Positions 24,981 through 34,382 of a stretch of DNA of 64,000 nt are shown here, one piece after another. A program made the position numbers and the translations under genes. How positions within the stretch are numbered: the stretch's first letter is position 1; each line of letters opens with the position of its first letter. This stretch comes from Serratia silvae. GTDB taxonomy: Bacteria; Pseudomonadota; Gammaproteobacteria; Enterobacterales; Enterobacteriaceae. Location of the stretch: assembly GCF_023282985.1 (NCBI RefSeq), contig NZ_JAGQDC010000005.1, forward strand, positions 186,001 through 250,000. The letters are read 5' to 3'. Under the pieces are notes generated by a model. That model saw nothing but the letters and a program-made list of their open reading frames with translations. It did not search any database and was not told where the DNA came from.

Positions 24981-27900
24981 TGCTTAGTATGTTATTCTCC
25001 ATTATAACCAGCCGCCTGTTATGGGGCGCGATTGGTATCACCGCTTTAGCGTTTGTTATCTGGGTGATTGGCCCGCTGGTTGCTATTGGCGATTACCGTC
25101 CCCTAGAGCCAGAACTTAATCGCCAGATTGCTATTGGTATACTGTATCTGTTGTGGATCCTATACCGCATTATTCCTCGTATTTACAGTATCTGGTTCAA
25201 CAGCAGGTTGCTGAGCAACCTGCGGGCAGCCAATGAAGTGCCCAAAGGGGAAGCCAATCCCTTGCCTCTGCAAGACCCTCTACTATCACAGCGATTTGAT
25301 GAAGCGGTACAACTGTTAAGAAAAGCACGCTTCAAGCCAGGTCAGAATGACAAACATCCTTGGCTGAACCGCTTTAATCAGCAGTATCTCTATCAATTAC
25401 CGTGGTATGTCATGATTGGTGCTCCCGGCGCAGGGAAAACAACCGCACTGGTCAACTCAGGCTTACACTTCCCACTGGCGGATCGCTTTGGAAAATCTGC
25501 CCTGCGCGGTGTGGGTGGCACACGCAACTGCGACTGGTGGTTTACCAATGAGGCAATCCTGTTGGATACCGCAGGGCGTTACACCACACAGGAAAGCCAA
25601 CGTACAGAAGATGCCGGGGAGTGGAAAAGCTTTGTTGAGCTGTTAAAAAAATATCGGGCACGCCAGCCTATCAATGGGGTAATTATTACCATCAGCGTGG
25701 CTGATTTGCTGGCTGAAAGTAGTGAATCGCTTGCCATTCAGGCTGGCGCATTACGCAAAAGGTTGATCGAACTGCATCAGCAATTAGGCATTAGCTTTCC
25801 TGTGTATGTGATGATCACCAAAACCGATTTGCTCAATGGGTTCATGGCCTATTTCAGCAAGTTCGATAAAACACAGCGCGAGCAAATCTGGGGATTCACC
25901 TTCCCGTATGAACAGGCTCGTCAGGCGGATTTTGACCTCAATCAGGCTTTCGAATCACAATATACCCTACTGCAGCAACGGCTGGATGCTGCCCTGCCGG
26001 AGACTCTGTTACTTGAACACGATGTCAGGCAACGCGCCGAGTGTCACCTGTTTCCACAGGAGTTTGCCGCTTTACGTTCATTCCTGAGCCAATATCTGGA
26101 TATCGTCTTTACCCGTTCCAATTTTGAAACCTGCTTCACACCACGCGGCGTTTATTTCACCAGCGGAACTCAGGAAGGGTTGCCTTTTGACCGTGTCATG
26201 GGCGAGTTGAATCGCTATTTAAAACTGACCCCAGATCAACCGGCAAACGAGGGCAGCCGTAGCTGGAACAACATCGTTCATGAAGCGCCGTTACCTGCGG
26301 CCAAAGGCCAGAGTTTTTTCCTGAAAGGCATGCTGGAAACGGTGGTTTTTCAGGAAGCGGGCCTGGCAGGTAGCAACCGCTGGTGGGAATACCGTAACCG
26401 GGTCTTGCACTGGGCTGGCTATATTTCACTGGCTGTCATTCTGGTCATACTGGGTGCCAGCTGGTTCACCAGCCAGGGTAATAACCAAGAATACCTGACA
26501 GAAATAACGGCCAAAGTGCCGCAGTTGGAGCGGCAAGGTCAGGAACTGACCCAGCTGGGAACCGGGGATATGCTGACTTTGCTCCCGTTCCTGAATAACG
26601 TGCTTAACTTGCCTGAGAGCCAGCATTTTTCATTACAAGATCCGCCCTTTTCTTACCGTATGGGATTATATCGGGGTAATCAGGTCAGCAATGCCAGCCA
26701 TGCGTTATACCAAAAGGCACTGAAAGAACTGCTGCTGCCACAGGTAGCACAGCAGATCGACCACACATTACGCCATGATAATCAAAGTGATACCGATTTC
26801 AGCTACGAAGCATTAAAGGCTTATCAAATGCTCTATCTGTCCAAACCCTATGACGGAGCATTTTTGCGTGCCTGGGTCATGCTCAACCTGCAACGCAACC
26901 TGCGCCAAGGTGTCACTCACCAACAGTTACAGCAGTTGGAGTGGCATTTAGCTCAACTGCTTGATGATCAAATTCAGTCATCGCCTTATGCCAAAGATGA
27001 AACACTGGTGGCACAGGCTCAAGCCGCACTTGGGCGTTCATCCCTCCCCCAAAGGGTATATAGTCGCCTGAAGCGTTTACTGCTGAAACGAACCGACATC
27101 AAGCCGGTCAGCCTGGTTGATTTGGCTGGACCACAAACAGAGTTGGCTTTCTCACGCCAAAGTGGCAAACCGGTGACCGACAGCATATCTGGGCTTTTCA
27201 CGCCGCAGGGCTATTGGAAAATGTTCGATAACCATATCAGCCAGGTAACGGAAACGTTGCGTCGGGAAGATATCTGGGTGCTGAATATCCAAACGGCATC
27301 AGAACAAAAACACGCCGATCTTGCCAAAACGGTACGTCAGCTTTATATGCAGGACTTTATCACCGTCTGGGATGAACTGCTGGCGGATATCCAACTGGCG
27401 AATATTAGTGATTTGAGCCAGCGCATCAACAGCGCCCGTTTGCTGTCGGGCAATCTCTCTCCTATGCGCAACCTGCTGGTTAACCTAAGAAAATACGTCA
27501 CCCTGCGTGATGAAAACAGTGATGCCGATCCGCGCTCATTGCTGGGGAGAGCCGGAGACAAGTTAAATCAGGGGGCCAGTCACACGCTGGAGGCACTCTT
27601 TACCACCCGGTCAATCAATACTGATGGGGATGTGTCCGCTCAGCCGGAGCAGGTTGTCATGGCACACTTTGCCCCGCTGTTGGAGTTGGCACAAAGCCAG
27701 GGCGAAGGTAACAAAGCCATCCCATTTGACGCCATCCTCAAGCAGGTAGATGACTTGTACAATTACCTGACTGCCGTTCAGGGCGCAGCCAACAGCGGTA
27801 TGGCCGTTCCACCCAGTGATATCATTCCACGTTTACAGGCTGAGTCCGGGCGTTTGCCAACACCGTTCAAACACATGTTGCTGTCATTGGCCATTGGGGC

Positions 27901-28618
27901 CAGCAGCGATGCCCAGCGCAAAGAGATGGAGAATGTCAAAAAACGCATCAACGTAGAGGTTGGCAGCTTTTGCCGTCAAGCCATCGCGGGCCGTTACCCA
28001 CTTAACCCCCGTTCTCAGCAGGAGATAACACCAGACGATCTGGCTCGGATGTTTGCACCTAATACTGGTCTGATGGACACTTTTTTTCGTGACAACCTAC
28101 AGGGCAAAGTTGATACCACTCGCCCTACCTGGCGGTTTACTCCGGGTGTCGATGGCAAAACCCTGCCGGGAGGAGAAGGCATTCTACCCTCATTCCAACA
28201 GGCCCAACGCATTCGAGATGCATTTTTTGCCAACGGCACGGCAGTACCGTCTTACCGGGTTACAGTACGCCCGGTACATATGGATAACGATATTCTTAAC
28301 CTGACTCTGGATATTGATGGCCAGTTGTTCAAGTACAGTCACGGACCGCAGGTTCCTTTGGTGGTGAGTTGGCCGGGGATCCGCAATACCAATCAGGTAC
28401 ATTTGCAATTGTCACTAGCTAACGGGACGACTGCCAGCATGGTTTCCAGCGGGCCGTGGGCGCTAAACCGTATGGTGGATCGGGCAACATCGTCTGCCAA
28501 CAGTAAAAGTCTGAGCCGACAGGCTACATTTAATCTGGATGGGCATAGCGTGACGTTGGAATTTACCCCCAACAGCATTCGAAACCCTTTCCGGCTACCT
28601 GCTTTTTCCTGCCCGTAG
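24980..28618 (+). CDS. tssM: TssM (IcmF-like) membrane ATPase
   Basis: This 1212-residue inner-membrane scaffold has transmembrane helices near 12-36 and 50-68 and a third near 475-495. Between them is a cytoplasmic NTPase domain with Walker A GAPGAGKT at 147-154 and DTAGRY as Walker B-like motif near 200. The large periplasmic part ends with the C-terminal beta domain (VSWPG near 1132) that contacts TssJ. Walker A is intact, so nucleotide binding is expected; not all TssM proteins keep it. Full family length, no frame breaks. Confidence 0.96.
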   Translation: MLSMLFSIITSRLLWGAIGITALAFVIWVIGPLVAIGDYRPLEPELNRQIAIGILYLLWILYRIIPRIYSIWFNSRLLSNLRAANEVPKGEANPLPLQDPLLSQRFDEAVQLLRKARFKPGQNDKHPWLNRFNQQYLYQLPWYVMIGAPGAGKTTALVNSGLHFPLADRFGKSALRGVGGTRNCDWWFTNEAILLDTAGRYTTQESQRTEDAGEWKSFVELLKKYRARQPINGVIITISVADLLAESSESLAIQAGALRKRLIELHQQLGISFPVYVMITKTDLLNGFMAYFSKFDKTQREQIWGFTFPYEQARQADFDLNQAFESQYTLLQQRLDAALPETLLLEHDVRQRAECHLFPQEFAALRSFLSQYLDIVFTRSNFETCFTPRGVYFTSGTQEGLPFDRVMGELNRYLKLTPDQPANEGSRSWNNIVHEAPLPAAKGQSFFLKGMLETVVFQEAGLAGSNRWWEYRNRVLHWAGYISLAVILVILGASWFTSQGNNQEYLTEITAKVPQLERQGQELTQLGTGDMLTLLPFLNNVLNLPESQHFSLQDPPFSYRMGLYRGNQVSNASHALYQKALKELLLPQVAQQIDHTLRHDNQSDTDFSYEALKAYQMLYLSKPYDGAFLRAWVMLNLQRNLRQGVTHQQLQQLEWHLAQLLDDQIQSSPYAKDETLVAQAQAALGRSSLPQRVYSRLKRLLLKRTDIKPVSLVDLAGPQTELAFSRQSGKPVTDSISGLFTPQGYWKMFDNHISQVTETLRREDIWVLNIQTASEQKHADLAKTVRQLYMQDFITVWDELLADIQLANISDLSQRINSARLLSGNLSPMRNLLVNLRKYVTLRDENSDADPRSLLGRAGDKLNQGASHTLEALFTTRSINTDGDVSAQPEQVVMAHFAPLLELAQSQGEGNKAIPFDAILKQVDDLYNYLTAVQGAANSGMAVPPSDIIPRLQAESGRLPTPFKHMLLSLAIGASSDAQRKEMENVKKRINVEVGSFCRQAIAGRYPLNPRSQQEITPDDLARMFAPNTGLMDTFFRDNLQGKVDTTRPTWRFTPGVDGKTLPGGEGILPSFQQAQRIRDAFFANGTAVPSYRVTVRPVHMDNDILNLTLDIDGQLFKYSHGPQVPLVVSWPGIRNTNQVHLQLSLANGTTASMVSSGPWALNRMVDRATSSANSKSLSRQATFNLDGHSVTLEFTPNSIRNPFRLPAFSCP

Positions 28619-28635
28619 CCCATAAGGATATGACG

Positions 28636-29361
28636 ATGGATCGCAACCTAAAACTCACGACGTCTATTGGTTGGTTTGGCAAAATTCCTGCTGAGGGGGA
28701 TTTCCTTCAGCGGCGTTTGCCTAATGAAGTCATTAATCGCTGGGCCAATTGGTTTCATAGCGGCTTGCTTAACCTGCAACAGGAATTACCCGACAACAGC
28801 ATATATCCGTTTGCCCATGCCCCCGTCTGGAATTTTGTCATACCTGCCCCTATGGGCAACCAGTATGTACAAATGGGGTGCTTGCTACCCGCCCGTGATC
28901 GCGTTGGCCGTTATTATCCCGTTTGTGCAATGCGTCTTTGGCATCTGAATGACTGGCACAAACAGCAATTGACTATCGCCGCTCTTTGGTATCACCAGCT
29001 CGGCGATACCTTACTGAATGGTGTACGTAACGGCTTTTCCGCCGAGCAGATCGACCATGCGCTACTCGCGCTTCCAGCACTCCCCACTCCTTTAGCCGAG
29101 GAAGAGTCAGAGATTTTATCCATTATCGGTTTACCACTTCAGCCAGCACCGGAAAAAGAGTTGGCGTGGCAGCAGGCTACCGATTGCTTTGAACCTACGC
29201 AATACAGCAGTTTCTGGTGGACCAATCAAACCGATGGCTACCCACTCTATACCCATATACACAGTGGCAATTTTACCGTGCAGCTGTTCTCGTTACTGTT
29301 TAACCCTCATGGTTGGTCAAGACCGGGTCGCGGTGGGCAGTATCCTCAGCTGTTTGATTAA
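28636..29361 (+). CDS. tagF: TagF (ImpM/SciT), T6SS regulator
   Basis: This 241-residue cytoplasmic protein has the TagF N-terminal signature GWFGKIPAEGDFLQRRLP and RDRVGRYYPVC. TagF represses T6SS assembly after translation, in species with the PpkA/PppA pathway by binding Fha. Those partners are encoded further down the cluster. The start at 28636 is chosen because AAGGA (28624-28628) is 7 bases away; the ATG at 28630 is only 1 base from it. There is no fused phosphatase domain, unlike some TagF-PppA fusions. Confidence 0.93.
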   Translation: MDRNLKLTTSIGWFGKIPAEGDFLQRRLPNEVINRWANWFHSGLLNLQQELPDNSIYPFAHAPVWNFVIPAPMGNQYVQMGCLLPARDRVGRYYPVCAMRLWHLNDWHKQQLTIAALWYHQLGDTLLNGVRNGFSAEQIDHALLALPALPTPLAEEESEILSIIGLPLQPAPEKELAWQQATDCFEPTQYSSFWWTNQTDGYPLYTHIHSGNFTVQLFSLLFNPHGWSRPGRGGQYPQLFD

Positions 29362-29385
29362 ACATGTTTTTTAAAGGTAAACGGT

Positions 29386-30408
29386 ATGGATATCGATACC
29401 CTTTTAGCTCCAATTAGTCCTGATGCTCCCTGTGGCGATAATCTGGAGTATGACGCCGATTTTCTGGCAATGGATAAGGCCTCAATAGGCAGATCCGAGC
29501 AACAGTTCGGCAGCACCATTATTCCCGCCGAAGCACCTGACTGGACGCAAGTAGAACGTTTGGCTACTACCTTGCTGATGCGAACCAAAGATCTGCGGGT
29601 GATGTTTAAACTCACCCATGCCTGGACACAAATCCGTGGTCTGGCTGGCTATGCTGACGGCTTGACGTTAATCCACCAGGCGCTGGTACGTTATTGGGAT
29701 ACGTTACTACCACCACTGGATTTTGATGGCGAAATCGATCCCCTGTTTCGTATCAATGTGCTGGCTGGGTTGGGTGACACAACCCAATTAACGTCCTGCA
29801 TTCGTACCACCACCCTGCTGAAAAGCGCCTCCGATGAAATCTCACTACGTGACGCCGGTGCCCTGCTGGATGGCAGTAAACAGGAGTGCCCAGGCTTCCC
29901 TGGTGGGCGTAGCCGTTTGCAGGCTGAGCTGGCACAAGGAGCACAGCCGGTATCCCAGGTGATCGTCGCACTGTATCAAACATTGAATGATCTCCGTGCA
30001 GAAGTCTCCCGCCACCTGGGTGACAGTGCTCTACCAGAAATGGAGGGTCTGTTACACCTCTTGCGCACCCTCACTCATGCCTGTCAGCCAGTTGCTGAAA
30101 CTCCACCCACAGCGGAAGAGCCGGTGGAAGTGCCAGTAACGGCGATAACACCAGCGCCAGCTAACGCCCCAGCTTTCAGTTGGCATCATGTTCAGATCCA
30201 GTCTCGCGACGATGCTCGGCTCATGCTGGATAAAGTAAAACACTACTTTAGCCAGCATGAACCCAGCCACCCAGCCCCCTTGATGATTGAGCGGGTACAA
30301 CGGCTGATCACGCTGGACTTCATGCAAATCGTTCGCGATCTGGCTCCCGACGGTGTGAGTCAGGTGGAGACCATTTTGGGGATGCCAGACATTGAGGAGA
30401 ACAGCTAA
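29386..30408 (+). CDS. tssA: TssA baseplate/sheath-priming protein
   Basis: This 340-residue protein has the ImpA N-terminal domain (MDIDTLLAPISPDAPCGDNLEYD and DLRVMFKLTHAWTQIRGLAGYADGL). A Pro/Ala-rich linker near 235-255 leads to a short C-terminal domain (SRDDARLMLDKVKHYFSQHEPSHPAPLMIERV). The tail resembles the short TssA class rather than the long class with a VasJ tail. TssA binds baseplate and sheath to start polymerisation. It is followed by a structured gap and then tssB. Confidence 0.92.
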   Translation: MDIDTLLAPISPDAPCGDNLEYDADFLAMDKASIGRSEQQFGSTIIPAEAPDWTQVERLATTLLMRTKDLRVMFKLTHAWTQIRGLAGYADGLTLIHQALVRYWDTLLPPLDFDGEIDPLFRINVLAGLGDTTQLTSCIRTTTLLKSASDEISLRDAGALLDGSKQECPGFPGGRSRLQAELAQGAQPVSQVIVALYQTLNDLRAEVSRHLGDSALPEMEGLLHLLRTLTHACQPVAETPPTAEEPVEVPVTAITPAPANAPAFSWHHVQIQSRDDARLMLDKVKHYFSQHEPSHPAPLMIERVQRLITLDFMQIVRDLAPDGVSQVETILGMPDIEENS

Positions 30409-30466
30409 CAGTTCAAATGAACCTCCCCCCTGTCACAGCACTCCCCATCGTACGGGGCAGAATTTG

Positions 30467-30497
30467 AACCTTTCCATCTCTGTGGATTGGAAAGGTT
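30467..30497 (+). promoter_or_regulatory. Hairpin in the tssA-tssB gap
   Basis: AACCTTTCCA (30467-30476) and TGGAAAGGTT (30488-30497) form a perfect 10-bp stem with an 11-base loop. The whole 116-base gap is rich in inverted repeats (GTTCA-aa-TGAAC at 30411-30422, CCCC...GGGG at 30443-30457). There is only a weak T run after the stem, so an mRNA-processing or attenuation role is as likely as termination. It would raise sheath gene expression relative to upstream genes. Confidence 0.55.
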
Positions 30498-30524
30498 GTT
30501 GATCATCATTAGACGGAGTCACCC

Positions 30525-31061
30525 ATGTCAAACTCGAAATCCAATAGTGGACAGAAATTTATTGGCCGCAACCGTGCACCACGTGTGCAGATTGTATATG
30601 AAGTCGAAATGTACGGTGCCGAACAAAAAATCCAGTTACCTTTTGTGATGGGTGTAATGGCCGATCTCGTGGGTAAACCGCTAGAGTCTCTGCCCAGTGT
30701 CAATGAGCGTAAGTTCGCGGAGATTGATATTGATAACTTTGATGAACGCATGAAGTCATTGAAGCCACGCCTTGCCTATCAAGTGGATAACACGCTGACG
30801 GGTGATGGCCAGATGAATGTTGAACTCACGTTTGAAAGCATGGATGATTTTTCACCCGCCGCCATTGCTCGTAACGTTGATCCCCTGAATAACCTGCTAG
30901 AAGCTCGAACTCAGCTTTCTAACTTACTTTCCTATATGGATGGCAAGAACGGAGCAGAAGAGTTGATCTCCAAAATTCTGCAAAATCCCAACCTGCTGAA
31001 GTCCCTGAGCAACGCGCCAAAGCCTGCCGCACAAGACGATAACCACGAATATAAGGATTAA
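30525..31061 (+). CDS. tssB: TssB (VipA) sheath small subunit
   Basis: This 178-residue protein has the typical start KFIGRNRAPRVQIVYEVEMYGAEQKIQLPFVMGVMADL and the ID-NFDERM segment. With TssC it forms the contractile sheath in the cytoplasm. The stop is 3 bases before the tssC start. Length and motifs are standard. Confidence 0.97.
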   Translation: MSNSKSNSGQKFIGRNRAPRVQIVYEVEMYGAEQKIQLPFVMGVMADLVGKPLESLPSVNERKFAEIDIDNFDERMKSLKPRLAYQVDNTLTGDGQMNVELTFESMDDFSPAAIARNVDPLNNLLEARTQLSNLLSYMDGKNGAEELISKILQNPNLLKSLSNAPKPAAQDDNHEYKD

Positions 31062-31064
31062 TCG

Positions 31065-32567
31065 ATGAATCACTCGCCTCAGCAGCAACCCGCGTTGCAG
31101 ACAACCGAAACCTTCTCCAGTGATGAATTCAGTGAGCTGCTGAATAAAGAGTTTCGGCCTAAAACCGATCAGGCCAAGGAGGCCGTAGAAATCGCGGTAA
31201 AAACCTTGGCTCATCAGGCATTGGAAAATACGGTCACGGTTTCTGCCGACGCCTACCGCACGATCCAAGCCTTGATCGCCGAAATTGATGAGCAACTCTC
31301 ACAGCAGATCAACAAAATTATTCACCATGAGGATTTCCAGGCCTTGGAAGGCGCCTGGCGTGGCCTGCACTATTTGGTCAACAACACCGAAACGGATGAA
31401 ATGCTGAAAATTCGCTTTATGAGCATTTCCAAAAAAGAGTTGGGCCGTACCCTGAAACGCCATAAGGGCGTGGGCTGGGATCAAAGCCCGATATTCAAGA
31501 AAATTTATGAAGAAGAATACGGCCAGTTTGGTGGGGAGCCCTTTGGTTGTCTGGTTGGAGACTACTTTTTTGACCACAGCCCACAAGACGTCGAGTTATT
31601 GGGCGAAATGGCCAAGATTGGCGCAGCTTCCCATTGCCCGTTCATTACCGGTACAGCTCCCAGCGTTATGCAGATGGAGTCATGGCAAGAGCTTTCCAAT
31701 CCGCGTGACCTGACAAAAATTTTCCAAAATACCGAATATGCCGCCTGGCGTAGCCTGCGGGAGTCTGAGGATGCGCGTTATCTTGGTCTTGCAATGCCGC
31801 GTTTCTTGGCTCGGTTGCCCTATGGTATCCGCACCAATCCGATTGATGATTTCGATTTTGAGGAGGAAACCAACGGTACCACTCACGATCATTACACCTG
31901 GACCAACGCGGCCTATGCTATGGCAGCCAACATCAACCATTCATTTAAAGAGTACGGTTGGTGTACCTCAATCCGAGGTGTAGAGTCCGGCGGAGCCGTA
32001 GAAAACCTGCCGTGTCATACGTTCCCTAGCGATGATGGCGGAGTCGATATGAAGTGCCCGACGGAGATTGCCATCAGCGATCGTCGTGAGGCAGAACTGG
32101 CGAAAAATGGTTTTATTCCATTGATACACCGCAAAAACTCTGATCTTGCCGCCTTTATCGGTGCTCAATCACTGCAAAAACCGCAGGAATATTATGACAC
32201 GGACGCCTCAGCCAACGCACAGCTCTCAGCCCGCCTGCCGTATCTGTTTGCCTGCTGCCGCTTCGCGCATTATCTCAAGTGCATCGTTCGTGACAAAATC
32301 GGTTCTTTCCGTGAACGTGACGATATGGAACGCTGGTTGAATGACTGGATCATGAACTACGTTGACGGTGATCCGGCCAACTCCTCACAAGAAACCAAAT
32401 CACGTAAACCTTTAGCCGCTGCCGAAGTTCTGGTGGAAGAAATAGAAGAAAACCCGGGTTACTACAGTGCCAAGTTCTTCCTACGTCCACATTATCAGTT
32501 GGAAGGCTTAACGGTTTCACTGCGTCTGGTATCGAAGTTGCCTTCGCTGAAACAGAATGAAGCGTAA
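31065..32567 (+). CDS. tssC: TssC (VipB) sheath large subunit
   Basis: This 500-residue sheath protein is of normal length. Signatures include LEGAWRGLHYLVNNTETDEMLKIR, GDYFFDHSPQDVELL, the highly conserved ESEDARYLGLAMPRFLARLPYG and the C-terminal YYSAKFFLRPHYQLEGLTVSLRLVSKLP. It polymerises with TssB around the Hcp tube, and ClpV recycles it. The next gene begins after a 200-base AT-rich gap. Confidence 0.98.
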   Translation: MNHSPQQQPALQTTETFSSDEFSELLNKEFRPKTDQAKEAVEIAVKTLAHQALENTVTVSADAYRTIQALIAEIDEQLSQQINKIIHHEDFQALEGAWRGLHYLVNNTETDEMLKIRFMSISKKELGRTLKRHKGVGWDQSPIFKKIYEEEYGQFGGEPFGCLVGDYFFDHSPQDVELLGEMAKIGAASHCPFITGTAPSVMQMESWQELSNPRDLTKIFQNTEYAAWRSLRESEDARYLGLAMPRFLARLPYGIRTNPIDDFDFEEETNGTTHDHYTWTNAAYAMAANINHSFKEYGWCTSIRGVESGGAVENLPCHTFPSDDGGVDMKCPTEIAISDRREAELAKNGFIPLIHRKNSDLAAFIGAQSLQKPQEYYDTDASANAQLSARLPYLFACCRFAHYLKCIVRDKIGSFRERDDMERWLNDWIMNYVDGDPANSSQETKSRKPLAAAEVLVEEIEENPGYYSAKFFLRPHYQLEGLTVSLRLVSKLPSLKQNEA

Positions 32568-32769
32568 ATAGAGACACAAAAAAAACACTGATGGAATATA
32601 TTTTTTGGTTCGATGAATAGCCAGTCGATTAATTATGAATTAATTGCATTTATATGCACTCGACCTGTTGTATTGATATTTTTCAGAATATAAAAATGAG
32701 GTGAATGGCAATCATCACCTCGATGTTAATATCACACCTTTAACTAAATATATTAGAAGAGGAAAAATC
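32568..32769 (+). promoter_or_regulatory. AT-rich leader of the amidase effector gene
   Basis: A 202-base gap, much richer in A+T than the tss genes. It holds two close inverted repeats: ATTAATT-atg-AATTAAT (32628-32644) and TGCAT-ttat-ATGCA (32645-32658). These suggest a separate promoter or operator for the effector/immunity pair. AGAGGAAAA at 32757-32765 is the ribosome site. Confidence 0.45.
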
Positions 32770-33249
32770 ATGGCATTAGAAGATTATGTTGGGAAAAATA
32801 TAAAGCAGATCTGTGATAGATTTCATAAAGGCAGTGACAATCATTGTGCACATTTTGTTTCTCACGTACTTGGTTTATCATTTGGAATGACCTGTAAAGG
32901 CATGGTTCTAGGCGGTAAATCAAATGCTGCAAATCTGCGAGTTCAAGAGATCTTTCCTAAGTGCGGTAGCGTAAAGGAGTGGGAGGACGCTGATAAAGTA
33001 AAAACAGGATTGGTTTTTGTTACAAGTATAAATACCGATGTTGACATAGACAAGAAATACTTTGAAAATGTTGGAAAAAAACACATTGGAATACTATTTC
33101 GCGGCAATATTTACCATTACTCAAACTCAAATAACAAAGTAATAAAACAAACTCCAGACACTTTTTTTAGTTATATGACAAGTGCGTATGGAACACTAAA
33201 AAAATTTTATGGTTCAATCCCAACTTCTGCAACAGGAGAACTATCATGA
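32770..33249 (+). CDS. Putative cysteine amidase/peptidase T6SS effector
   Basis: This 159-residue protein has no signal peptide, an early catalytic-type Cys26 in NHCAHFVSHVLGL and a later His105 in KKHIGILF. This is the Cys...His order of NlpC/P60 and CHAP peptidoglycan amidases; HYSN at 116-119 follows. Small enzymes of this type (Tae families) are delivered by T6SS to cut cell-wall peptides in rival bacteria. The context agrees: between tssC and hcp, and overlapping by 4 bases an exported small protein that looks like its immunity partner. The start at 32770 is chosen from AGAGGAAAA upstream. Not assigned to a numbered Tae family. Confidence 0.75.
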   Translation: MALEDYVGKNIKQICDRFHKGSDNHCAHFVSHVLGLSFGMTCKGMVLGGKSNAANLRVQEIFPKCGSVKEWEDADKVKTGLVFVTSINTDVDIDKKYFENVGKKHIGILFRGNIYHYSNSNNKVIKQTPDTFFSYMTSAYGTLKKFYGSIPTSATGELS

Positions 33250-33644
33250 CGAGAACAATGTTTTATTTAGCCCTGCCACTATTTATAATTAGTTCGTCTG
33301 CCTCAGCCATCACAGATGAACCAAGTGAAAAACAATTGTTAGAAATACTATTCTCGAACGCAAGCGAATCTATAAACAACCAACCGTATTGTGCGGAGGC
33401 TTTTAGTAAATCTGGTGATGTTTCACTAGGAAGTTATTTGGCAGGACATATTGCTAACTTTGCTGAGGCAGGAAGAAATATCATAGAAAAAAAATGTGAT
33501 ACAACAGGCAAACAATGGGCTTGCTCTATTTCATTTAATCATAGGGTTCCTGATAAAGAGATACTCAGTAATTACGGTGTAAAATTCAACCTAACATCAG
33601 ATAGGAAGTTAGTCAAAGACAGCATTATTTGTATAGGTCAATGA
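33246..33644 (+). CDS. Periplasmic immunity protein candidate for the amidase effector
   Basis: This 132-residue protein has a clear signal peptide (MTRTMFYLALPLFIISSSASA, cleavage near residue 21). The mature part is small and carries four cysteines (PYC, KKC, WAC, IIC) that could form two disulphides. The start overlaps the effector stop (ATGA). Tai immunity proteins act in the periplasm, where the amidase would attack, and have just this size and arrangement. The coding sequence is AT-rich like the effector, which suggests the pair moved together. No family recognised. Confidence 0.72.
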   Translation: MTRTMFYLALPLFIISSSASAITDEPSEKQLLEILFSNASESINNQPYCAEAFSKSGDVSLGSYLAGHIANFAEAGRNIIEKKCDTTGKQWACSISFNHRVPDKEILSNYGVKFNLTSDRKLVKDSIICIGQ

Positions 33645-33690
33645 AAAGTTGACCGTGGTCCCCTTGAAGGCTCAAACCTTCATGTAGCAT

Positions 33691-33730
33691 ACGCCTCTTT
33701 ATTATCAATATCGAGGTGCGTTTATTTTAA
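33691..33730 (+). terminator. Probable terminator between immunity gene and hcp
   Basis: ACGCCTC (33691-33697) pairs with GAGG-TGCGT (33713-33721, one bulge) and is followed by a T-rich run. A smaller hairpin GAAGG...CCTTC (33666-33681) precedes it. Together they would isolate the effector/immunity transcript from hcp. Confidence 0.45.
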
Positions 33731-33748
33731 TTTAATAAGGTTATAATC

Positions 33749-34231
33749 ATGGCTATTGATATGTTTTTAAAGATTGAAGGTGCAACCGGTGAATGTAAAG
33801 ACGCTAACCACAGTGGATGGATTAATATTGAGTCATTCAACTGGGGAGCGTCTCAGCCTGGCAATATGGGTTCTGGTGGTGGCGGCGGCGCAGGTAAAGT
33901 TTGCTTCAACGATTTACATGTTCAAACAAGTATCGATAAAGCCACGCCAGCCATATTAAAGCACTGTGCCAGTGGTAAACATTTATCTAAAGTAGAGCTT
34001 TCTGTTTGTAAAGCCGGTGGTTCGCAAGTTGAATATGCTAAAATCACCTTAGAAGATGTACTGGTCACTAATGTACAGTTTAATGGGGCAGGAAATAGCG
34101 AGGTATTAAAGGTGGATTATGCCTTCCAGTCAGCTAAGGTTAAACAGCAATATTGGGAGCAGAGTGATAAAGGCGGGAAAGGCGCAGAAAGTAGCGCCGG
34201 ATGGAGTATTAAAGAAAACAAAGAAGCTTAA
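33749..34231 (+). CDS. hcp: Hcp (TssD) tube protein
   Basis: This 160-residue protein forms the hexameric inner tube. It starts MAIDMFLKIEGATGECKD, has the glycine-rich loop GSGGGGGAGKV and ends with the Hcp strand VLKVDYAFQSAKVKQQYWEQ. It is secreted and can chaperone small effectors such as the amidase encoded upstream. It has gaps on both sides with hairpins, which fits independent strong expression. TAATAAGG precedes the start. Confidence 0.97.
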   Translation: MAIDMFLKIEGATGECKDANHSGWINIESFNWGASQPGNMGSGGGGGAGKVCFNDLHVQTSIDKATPAILKHCASGKHLSKVELSVCKAGGSQVEYAKITLEDVLVTNVQFNGAGNSEVLKVDYAFQSAKVKQQYWEQSDKGGKGAESSAGWSIKENKEA

Positions 34232-34242
34232 TATCATAGGGA

Positions 34243-34262
34243 GCCTCCCCTTATGGGGGGGC
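34243..34262 (+). terminator. Hairpin after hcp
   Basis: GCCTCCCC-ttat-GGGGGGGC forms an 8-bp stem with one G-T pair, 11 bases after the hcp stop. There is no T tract, so it may stabilise the hcp mRNA or stop transcription only in part. Confidence 0.6.
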
Positions 34263-34382
34263 ATTAATCTAGAAACCATGAATTAAAACCACACGACTCC
34301 GGACGTTAACACACCAAATATCATCCATTCCAAACCAGTAAAAAACGACTTTGCATGACACCTTAATCAGCAGGAATACCTT

